Origin: JAENWD01 sp963837165
Lineage (GTDB): Bacteria > Acidobacteriota > Vicinamibacteria > Vicinamibacterales > JAENWD01
Direction: 5' to 3'
Assembly: GCA_963837165.1 (NCBI GenBank)
Contig: CAWIMD010000004.1
Coordinates: 620,001 to 684,000, forward strand
DNA length: 64,000 nucleotides
Every line of letters begins with the position of its first letter. Within the stretch, counting starts at the first letter, position 1. Made by a program: the position numbers and the translations under genes. Below the pieces are notes generated by a model. That model worked only from the letters and a program-made list of their open reading frames with translations. It ran no database searches and was not told the DNA's origin. Of this stretch, positions 26,752 through 33,338 are shown in pieces.

Positions 26752-27422
26752 GGATCGCGGCGCTGATCCCCGCATTCAACGAGTGCCCGACCATCGAAGG
26801 CGTGGTGCGCGGTCTGCAGCCACACGTCGCGGCGGTCCTCGTCGTCGATGACGGGTCCACCGACGGGACGCACCAGCGTGCCGAGGCGGCCGGGGCCGAG
26901 GTCCTGCGCCAGCCGCGGAACGCCGGCAAGGGGGCGGCGATCCGCGCGGGACTCGCGACGCTGCTCCCCCGCGACTTCACACACGTGCTGTTCATCGACG
27001 GCGACCTGCAGCACGACCCCGCCGACGCGCCCGCGCTCATCGAGGCGGCGCGCTCGGGGCAGGGCGATCTCGTCATCGGCGCGCGGCCGTTCGACCGTCG
27101 CCTGATGCCGGCCTCGCGCTACTACACGAACACCATCAGCAGCCGCGTGATGTCGGCGATCTTCGTCGGCGTCCCGGTGCGCGATGCGCAGTCGGGCTAC
27201 CGCCTGATCGCGAGCGACCTGCTCCGGCAGGTGCGGTTGACCGGGCGCGGCTACGGGATCGAGACGGAGATCCTGATCAAGCTGGCCCGGCGCGGCGCCC
27301 GGATTGCGCACGCGCCCATCCGGATGCGGTACGGCTCGACGAGCAAGCTCCGGCCGGTGCGGGACACGACGCGGACCTGCTTCCTGGCCGTCCGCTACCG
27401 CTTCTTCCACGAGTCGCCGTAG
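26748..27422 (+). CDS. Glycosyltransferase family 2
   Basis: 224 residues, a compact GT-A domain. RIAALIPAFNECPTIEGVV at the start, VVDDGSTDGT binding the nucleotide, GKGAAIRAGL, the metal site FIDGDLQHDP, and QSGYRLIASDLL. It resembles dolichol-phosphate-mannose-synthase-like GT2 proteins that use a lipid acceptor, but it has no membrane helix. Between the MMPL and acyltransferase genes (4-base overlap before, one base after). It probably adds a sugar to the pigment or its lipid anchor. Confidence 0.88.
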   Translation: MRIAALIPAFNECPTIEGVVRGLQPHVAAVLVVDDGSTDGTHQRAEAAGAEVLRQPRNAGKGAAIRAGLATLLPRDFTHVLFIDGDLQHDPADAPALIEAARSGQGDLVIGARPFDRRLMPASRYYTNTISSRVMSAIFVGVPVRDAQSGYRLIASDLLRQVRLTGRGYGIETEILIKLARRGARIAHAPIRMRYGSTSKLRPVRDTTRTCFLAVRYRFFHESP

Positions 27423-27423
27423 C

Positions 27424-28389
27424 ATGGCCCCTTCGACGCCCGCGCCGCCCCGCTGGCATCCGCGCGGCCTCAACAACGCCCTCATCTTCGGCGCCACCTA
27501 TCACGGCGTCTCGCGCTTGCCGCGCTGGATGACCTACTCCATGGGCCATGTCGGCGCGTGGGTCGCGTACCACCTCCAGACGACCGGCCGGCGGTCACTC
27601 ATCGAGAATCTCCGCGTCGTGCGACCCGGGGCCCCCGAGGCCGACCTCGAGCGCCTGGCCCTGACGACCTATCGCAACTACGCCCGTGACGTGATCGATT
27701 TCCTGCGCAGCCTCTCCCGCCGTCCTGAGCAACTGCAGGCGATGATCGGACGGCAGGACACCGCGTCGTTCGACGACGCCATGCGCGCGGGCCGCGGCGT
27801 GCTGGGCGTCTCGGCCCACTTCGGGAACTGGGAGATCGGCGGCGTCTTCCTCCGCCAGCTGACCAGCCACGGGCTCTCGGTGGTGGCCATGCGCGAGCCG
27901 AGCGACTCGGTGACGCGGCGGCGGCGCGAGTTCCGCGCCTCGCTCGGGATCGGCACGATCGAGGTGCGCCAGAGCCTCGAGACGGGACTCCGGATCCGCG
28001 AGCACCTCGCCCGGAACGAGGTCGTGGCGCTGCTCGTGGATCGTCACGTCGGCCGCGACCGCGTGGCCGTGACCTTCTTCGGCCGGCGCGCCTATTTCCT
28101 CCGCACGCCGGCGCTGGTCGCCTCCTGGACTGGCGCGCCGCTCGTGCCGATGGCCGTGTTCCGGCTGCCTGACGGACGCTTCGCGATCGAGAGCGGGCCG
28201 GTCATTCGGGTGGACAGCGATGGCGACCGGCACGCGGCGATCGCCGGCGCGACGCAGGCCGTTGCACGCTTCTTCGAAGCCAGGATCGCGTCGCATCCCG
28301 AATCCTGGTACCAGTTCTATCCCTTCTGGGCCACGCAGGACGACGACCTCCAGCCGTCCGGCGAATCGGCAAGGCCCGCCGGACGTTGA
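27424..28389 (+). CDS. Lysophospholipid acyltransferase, LpxL/HtrB family
   Basis: 321 residues. The HX4E catalytic motif is HFGNWE in SAHFGNWEIGG near residue 124. Other family marks: ENLRVVRPGAPEADLERLALTTYRNYARDVIDFLR, VVALLVDRHVGRDRVAVTFFG, and YQFYPFW near the C-terminus. Homologues in aryl polyene clusters are proposed to attach the polyene acyl group to a lipid. The start ATG comes one base after the GT2 stop. Its 3-prime end overlaps the convergent methyltransferase frame by about 70 bases. Confidence 0.9.
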   Translation: MAPSTPAPPRWHPRGLNNALIFGATYHGVSRLPRWMTYSMGHVGAWVAYHLQTTGRRSLIENLRVVRPGAPEADLERLALTTYRNYARDVIDFLRSLSRRPEQLQAMIGRQDTASFDDAMRAGRGVLGVSAHFGNWEIGGVFLRQLTSHGLSVVAMREPSDSVTRRRREFRASLGIGTIEVRQSLETGLRIREHLARNEVVALLVDRHVGRDRVAVTFFGRRAYFLRTPALVASWTGAPLVPMAVFRLPDGRFAIESGPVIRVDSDGDRHAAIAGATQAVARFFEARIASHPESWYQFYPFWATQDDDLQPSGESARPAGR

Positions 28390-29551
28390 GCCCGGATCGG
28401 GTCACCCGGCGCGGAGGAGGGAGGCCGCTCCGCACGGCGGCCGTACATCAGGACGTTGGCCGAGCGGCGCGCAGACCCGGCCGACCTGGATCGCTCGACC
28501 GTCAACCCTCGCCGACGGAGGGCCCTCGTCCAGTCGTCCGCCGTGCGGAACGCGAATCGCCGGCCCGGCCGGCCTTCGCACGCGGCCCGCAGCCAGTTCG
28601 TCCAGCGCACGATCCGCAGCCGCCAGCCCGCGGCCCCGTCACCCTCGCGCAGCACGAGGACGCCGCCAGGCCGGAGCGCCGCCGCCATCCGGTCGAGCAA
28701 CTGCTCCTGCGCATCGGGTCGCAGCATCTGCAGGACGTCGAAGGCGAGCAGCGCATCGCACGGCGGGAGATCCAGCTGGAGGACGTCGCCGGTCACGATG
28801 TCGGCGTCGGCGGCCAGCGCCTTGCGGGCCTTCGCGGCAATGCGGGGCGCAGCTCGATCCCGAGGAGTTGCACATCGCGCGGCGGAGTCGGGACGTCGGC
28901 AGGCCAGCGCCCGGTGTTGCCCAACTCCCGCGCCCTCGCCAACAGCGCGAGCATCAGCCCCTGGCCGCAGCCCAGGTCCACGACCATGCCGCGGGCGGGC
29001 AGAACGTCCTCCCGAAAGACGGTCTCGTAGACGGGATCCAGTCGCAGCTTTGCCGAGGCGAACTCCCACGCGGCAATCCCGACGGACAGGAACCGCTCGG
29101 CCGCGGCGTCCAGCACTGGCTGGAGAGCGCGCGTCGGACGGGTCGCGAGCACACTGTAGGTCAGCAGCCCGCCCGCAACCGCGAGCGCGCAGCCCACGAC
29201 GAGCGTGCCGATCGCCAGATCGGCCGTGACGGCGAGCGGCCGCACGCCCGCGAACCCGAATGTCGTGTAGAAGTGGCCGCGCCGAAGCCAGGACCCGACC
29301 TGCAGCTCCGCCGTCACCAGAAACGGCGCGATGACTGGATTCGAGATGTTGGCCGCGAGGTAGATCTTGAGTCTGTTCAGGCGGAACGCCCAGCCCAGAC
29401 CCATGGACATGGCCAGGTGCAGGCCGAACAGCGGGGTCGCGCCGATGAACAGGCCCAGCGCCACCGACCACGCCTGGCGGGCGGGGCTGGCAGCTTCCGT
29501 GCGGAGCCGGTGAAGGGCCCGGACGAAGCGTTCCGAATGGCTGCCCGGCAC
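28317..29551 (-). pseudogene. DUF2062-methyltransferase fusion, one frameshift
   Basis: A reconstructed protein of about 410 residues. Residues 1-165: DUF2062 membrane domain (ARQAWSVALGLFIGATPLFGLHLAMS, LAANISNPVIAPFL) and two or three helices. Then a class I SAM methyltransferase: motif I MVVDLGCGQGLMLALL, acidic DADIVTGDVLQLDLPPCDALLAFDVL, ALRPGGVLVLREGDG. The frame breaks near 28848 in a CCCC run (one base missing), between LLGIELRP and RIAAKARKALAADAD. Start GTG at 29549-29551 with AGAAGG 8 bases upstream. DUF2062 is better known beside GT2 domains. It probably O- or C-methylates the polyene head group at the membrane. Confidence 0.72.
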
Positions 29552-29577
29552 GCGCGCAACCTTCTCGTTCGTCCGGA

Positions 29578-30013
29578 TCAGGGCTGGCCGGGCGTGACGC
29601 GTGCCAGCGTCACCTCGCCGGCCGCGACCGGACGCCGTCCGCGGTGACCGTCCCTTCGATGCGAAGCAGCGCCCCCATGGCGCCGGCGACCCGCGCGGTC
29701 GTCTTGAGCAGCGCCCCCCGCGCCGACGAGCGGGGAACTTGAACTGGCCGACCGCGGCAACGCGTATGAGAGCGGCGTGGCGTCGCCGGCGCCCACCGCG
29801 AGCCCGCCGGTCTGCGCCACGAGCTCGATCAGCACGATCGCGGGCACCACGGGCCGGCGGGGAAAATGGCCGTCGAATAACCAGTCGTCGTGCCGGGCGC
29901 GGCGCCGGGTGCGCGCCATCGCCCCGGGCACGACTTCCACCACGTCCTCGACGGCCGCTGGGCAGCCGGTCCGGCAGCAGCGCGAGCATCTCGTCCGGAG
30001 AACGCACGTCCAT
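29578..30013 (-). pseudogene. 3-hydroxyacyl-ACP dehydratase (FabZ/ApeI-like), several frameshifts
   Basis: A hot-dog-fold dehydratase of about 145 residues, visible only by joining frames. Pieces in order: MDVRSPDEMLALLPDRLPS, then AVEDVVEVVPGAMARTRR, then WLFDGHFPRRPVVPAIVLIELVAQTGG with the FabZ-type catalytic His in DGHFPxRP, then ALIRVAAVGQFKFP, then GALLKTTARVAGAMGALLRIEG, then PVAAGEVTLARVTPGQP. At least four one-base changes are needed, near 29955, 29775, 29730 and 29635, in G/C runs. An active enzyme would dehydrate the 3-hydroxyacyl intermediate to give the polyene double bonds. Its TGA precedes the methyltransferase gene by 26 bases. Confidence 0.7.
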
Positions 30014-30016
30014 ATC

Positions 30017-30785
30017 TTACTGGAGTCGCGGGGCCAACGCTGTCACAACCTGGACTACTTGAGAGGTAAGGTCGACAACGGCCAGCGAATCCGGTTCGAT
30101 GTTGTCCCTGTCCAATGGCCGAAGGCGCTGCATCTCCCTGAGAGCAAGCGTCTCGGTTACGATTCCCATCTGGCCGTGCCCCTTCCACGCGCCAGCCGCT
30201 ATTGTGATCTTGATGTAGGACGTTGACCGGCGTCCCACGCTTGATCGATTTCGGAGTTCTTCTCATTGGAACGAAGAACGTGTCGTCCGGGGTCCAGCTT
30301 CAACGCGAGATACCGTGCGTTGTCCATGTCCAGGAGTTTCTGCTCGTCGAGGAACACGGACGGTTCCAATGTCTTTCCGAAGAATTTGCCCGGTCGTAAA
30401 TGTACACGGTCGCCTTGGAGCCATCATGGCCGACTGCGGCTGAAACACCGGCCGGAGATGCTGCGCGTGGCGAGGTCGGTGAAGTTGGTGTTCGTGCGGA
30501 AGCCTTGATCATCGCCTCGATGGCGACATCCGGCACCCCTGCGGCCTTGAGGACCGCAAGCGCGTCCGGCGACGTGTCGAACTGAACGCTGGAGGTCTCG
30601 ATCTTCAGGACGATCGCCTCCGCGGACAAGTGGGCGGTCGCCATCGACACGATGTCCGCGTTGTGGAGCGCCTGCTGGTTCTGCCCATACAGCGTGGCGC
30701 CCAGCCCGAGTGCCAGCACGAAGACCGCACCTGCCCTCCAGCCACACGAGGCCGAGCGGACCGGTCTGACGCAAGCAGGGAGCAT
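30017..30785 (-). pseudogene. Secreted DUF2846-like protein, frameshifted
   Basis: The first reading frame has a signal peptide (AGAVFVLALGLGATLYGQ) and LHNADIVSMATAHLSAEAIVLKIETS, FDTSPDALAVLKAAGVPDVAIEAMI, a helical module seen in several acidobacterial secreted proteins. After a Ser/Pro/Thr linker the sequence KATVYIY, then in another frame RPGKFFGKTLEPSVFLDEQKLLDM, resembles DUF2846. A third frame, from about 30225, gives YIKITIAAGAWKGHGQMGIV to the stop. Frame breaks lie near 30393 and 30225. The start ATG (30783-30785) has GAGG 6 bases upstream. Base composition is lower in GC than its neighbours, which hints at a different origin. Function unknown. Confidence 0.6.
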
Positions 30786-30879
30786 ATGAGACCTCAACTT
30801 CTCCAGTCGATTGGTACGCTGGTCCAGGGCATCGGCGAACGCCTGCCGTTCGCGGACGCGCAACTTCGACTTCGTGACG

Positions 30880-30999
30880 ATGGCCCATGGCATCGCGCGC
30901 GAGCAGGCCCGTGCCGGTGCCGACGTCGAGCATCGTCATTCCCGGCGCGAGGCCGGCCCGCATCAGGGCCGCGCGGCGGGAGCTGGGGCGCTGCCCCAC
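30880..30999 (-). pseudogene. Truncated SAM methyltransferase remnant
   Basis: About 40 codons from GTG (30997-30999) give RRAALMRAGLAPGMTMLDVGTGTGLLARDA, the N-terminus and motif I of a class I methyltransferase. The similarity then stops and no motif II or later region follows; the next gene begins about 100 bases on. It lies directly after the flavoprotein gene on the same strand. The region 30786-30880 shows nothing else I can support. Confidence 0.55.
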
Positions 31000-31000
31000 G

Positions 31001-32332
31001 TCAGCGCACCACCGGGCCGTCGACGGCCGACTCGCGGCTCTGCCCGGTCGCGCGCGGCGCTCCACTGAACGACGGCGCGAATCGGAACCATCGCTGGAGC
31101 CGGACCAGGCCGAAGAAGGCGCCGACCCACAGCCGCGTCGCGAGCGACGGCCGCCAGTACCCGGCGAACACGGTGACGAGCGCGCGGAACAGCCGGGGCG
31201 GCGGATCCTGGGCGAAGAACAGGTCCCGGAACTCCGGCGTGTAGAAGCCCAGGACGAAGCGGCGGAAGCACCGGTATCGCTGGCGCTGGCGGCGCGCGTA
31301 GCGGGCGAACTGTGCTCGCGACAGATCGCCGGTCGCCAGTCCGCGGGCCATGGCCTGACCGGCCTCGACGCCCGACTCGAGCGCGATGGCCACGCCGGTC
31401 GAGAACACCGGATCGAGAAACGAGCCGGCATCGCCGGCGAGCACCCATCGATTGCCCGTGTACGCGCGCGACCGGAACGAAAAATCCTTCTCGACCCTGA
31501 CCGGCCATTCACGCCTGGCCGCGGCGAGCAGGCGCGCGACAACGGGCGTCTCCGCGGTCACCTGCTCGAGCACTGCGGCAGGCTCCGTGGACGGCAGGGC
31601 GCGAAACGCGCGCATGGGCAGGACGATGCCGACGCTCGTCAGATCGTCGGAGACGGGGATGAGCCAGAACCAGCCCAGATCGGGTCGCGAGACGATCCGG
31701 ATGTCGCCGGCGCGGCGTCCGGACGCACGCGGAATGCCCGAATAGTGCGCGAAGATGGCGATGCTCGCCAGGCGCGGCTCCTCGACGCGCAAGCCGAACT
31801 GGCGCGCGAGCAGCGCGCCACGCCCCGACGCATCGATGAACGCGCGCGCCCGCACGGTGCGCGCCTCCCGTTCTCCGGCCTGGTGCTGCACGGTCACGGT
31901 CACGCCGTCGCCGTCGAACGCGACGCCAACGACTCGATGACCTTCGCTGACCGTCGCGCCGCTCTCGGCGGCGTGCCGGAGCAGCAGCGCATCGAACTCG
32001 GCGCGCGGGACCTGCCATGTCTGCGGCCTGGCCACGCCGGGCGCGACGCCGAAGTCCGCGTAGCGCTCGACGCTGCCGTCGCCCGGCATGAACGTCGCGC
32101 CCCATTTCTGCGGAAATCCCGCCTCGCGCACCCGCTGGTCCGCGCCGATGGCCGCGAGCGCGTCGTTCACCGAGGCCAGCAGCGATTCGCCGATGTGAAA
32201 GCGGGGAAAAATGTCCCGCTCGTAGAGCCTCACCGAATGGCCGGCGCGCGCGAGCCATGCCGACGCGGCCGAGCCGGCCGGACCTCCCCCCGCGACGACC
32301 ACGTCACACTCGTACGCGGCGCGGGCTGGCAT
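31001..32332 (-). CDS. Flavin-dependent halogenase-like oxidoreductase
   Basis: 443 residues. FAD-binding CDVVVAGGGPAGSAASAWLARAG at the N-terminus. IGESLLASVN, then AGFPQKWGATF with a Lys where halogenases of the CmlS/CndH type keep their catalytic Lys, then GWFWLIP, matching the WxWxIP motif. The second FAD motif is WVLAGDAGSFLDPVFSTGVAIALESG. The C-terminus is basic and amphipathic (RLWVGAFFGLVRLQRWFRF). Xanthomonadins are brominated aryl polyenes, so a halogenase fits. Non-halogenating relatives (geranylgeranyl reductase type) share some motifs, so activity is not certain. Divergent from the chorismatase gene. Confidence 0.75.
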   Translation of the reverse strand: MPARAAYECDVVVAGGGPAGSAASAWLARAGHSVRLYERDIFPRFHIGESLLASVNDALAAIGADQRVREAGFPQKWGATFMPGDGSVERYADFGVAPGVARPQTWQVPRAEFDALLLRHAAESGATVSEGHRVVGVAFDGDGVTVTVQHQAGEREARTVRARAFIDASGRGALLARQFGLRVEEPRLASIAIFAHYSGIPRASGRRAGDIRIVSRPDLGWFWLIPVSDDLTSVGIVLPMRAFRALPSTEPAAVLEQVTAETPVVARLLAAARREWPVRVEKDFSFRSRAYTGNRWVLAGDAGSFLDPVFSTGVAIALESGVEAGQAMARGLATGDLSRAQFARYARRQRQRYRCFRRFVLGFYTPEFRDLFFAQDPPPRLFRALVTVFAGYWRPSLATRLWVGAFFGLVRLQRWFRFAPSFSGAPRATGQSRESAVDGPVVR

Positions 32333-32425
32333 GCTGGCGACAGTATGCCACCGAACCGCAGCACGCTCGACCGCGCCGTTGTGACACGCGAGGCGGCCGA
32401 CGCGTGTAGTAGAATCGCCGCCAAA

Positions 32426-33307
32426 ATGCACCCCAGCGCGGTCCTCCCGCTGCGGCCCGTGCCACCGGCCTGGGTCTTCGATCTGTTCCCGGAGAGCGAT
32501 GCGGCGGGGCGGGAGATCGAGGGCCAGGGAGGCATGGCGCTGGTGTCCCGGCGCGCTACGCGGTTCTCGCTCGTGAGCGGCACGATTGCCGCGGCGGTCT
32601 TCCTCCCGGCCGCCGCGCTCCGCGATCAGGTGGCCCGGCTCTACGGCGACCTGTTGCACGAGATCCGTCGCCAACAGCGCCACTGCGTGCGCGTCTGGAA
32701 TTTCGTCCCCGATATTCACGGGCTGCTCGGCGACGAGAACCGGTACATGACGTTCAACGCCGGGCGCTTTGCGGCGTACTGCGAGTGGTTCGGCGGCGCC
32801 GACCGGTTCCCCGGAGCCCTGCCGACGGCGTCAGCCGTCGGCGCCCACAGCGAGGCGCTCTCGATCCACATGCTGGCGGCCGACGACCCCGGTCTGGCGC
32901 TCGAGAATCCCCGCCAGATTCCTGCCTATCGGTATTCCCGGCGTTACGGACGCCGTCCGCCGTGCTTCTCGCGCGCGACGCGGCTCGGCGCCACCGTGCT
33001 CATCGGCGGGACCGCCAGCATTCTCCGGCAGCAGTCGGAGCACCAGGGCGACCTGGACGGACAAGCGCGCGAGACGCTCCGCAACATCGAGTCCCTGATC
33101 GGTGCGGCCTCGCGGTCCGGCTCGGAGGGACTCGACGCCTTGCGCAGCCTGCGTGTGCACGTGCGCCATGCCGACGACACCGCCGGGATCCAGCGTGCGG
33201 TGGATCGCCTCGCGCCAGGCGTCCCGGTCGTCGAGTACGTCGAGGCGTGCCTGTGCCGGCGCGAGCTGCTCGTGGAAATCGAGGGCGTCGCCGTTCTCGA
33301 GTCGTAG
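32426..33307 (+). CDS. Chorismatase-like protein (XanB2/FkbO/Hyg5 family)
   Basis: 293 residues. The order of conserved blocks fits the chorismatase family: VRVWNFVPDIH, YMTFNAGRFAAYCEWFGG, PTASAVGAHSEALSIHMLA, LENPRQIPAYRYSRRYGRRPPCFSRAT, TVLIGGTASILRQQSEHQGDLDGQ, and near the end VEYVEACLCRRELLVEIEG. These enzymes split chorismate to 3- or 4-hydroxybenzoate or a dihydro-acid plus pyruvate; XanB2 supplies 3-hydroxybenzoate for xanthomonadin. The exact product cannot be told from sequence. It is 94 bases from the divergent halogenase-like gene, suggesting shared control. A predicted starter-unit source for the cluster. Confidence 0.82.
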   Translation: MHPSAVLPLRPVPPAWVFDLFPESDAAGREIEGQGGMALVSRRATRFSLVSGTIAAAVFLPAAALRDQVARLYGDLLHEIRRQQRHCVRVWNFVPDIHGLLGDENRYMTFNAGRFAAYCEWFGGADRFPGALPTASAVGAHSEALSIHMLAADDPGLALENPRQIPAYRYSRRYGRRPPCFSRATRLGATVLIGGTASILRQQSEHQGDLDGQARETLRNIESLIGAASRSGSEGLDALRSLRVHVRHADDTAGIQRAVDRLAPGVPVVEYVEACLCRRELLVEIEGVAVLES

Positions 33308-33338
33308 CGTCCGCGCGTGACGCGCCGGCGCCCGCCTG

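Noticed and set aside
30786..30880. A coding continuation of the methyltransferase remnant (VRERQAFADALDQRTNRLEKL)
   Set aside because: The helical-looking stretch has no start, matches no later methyltransferase motif, and runs into the next gene's ribosome-binding site; kept only as unexplained sequence.
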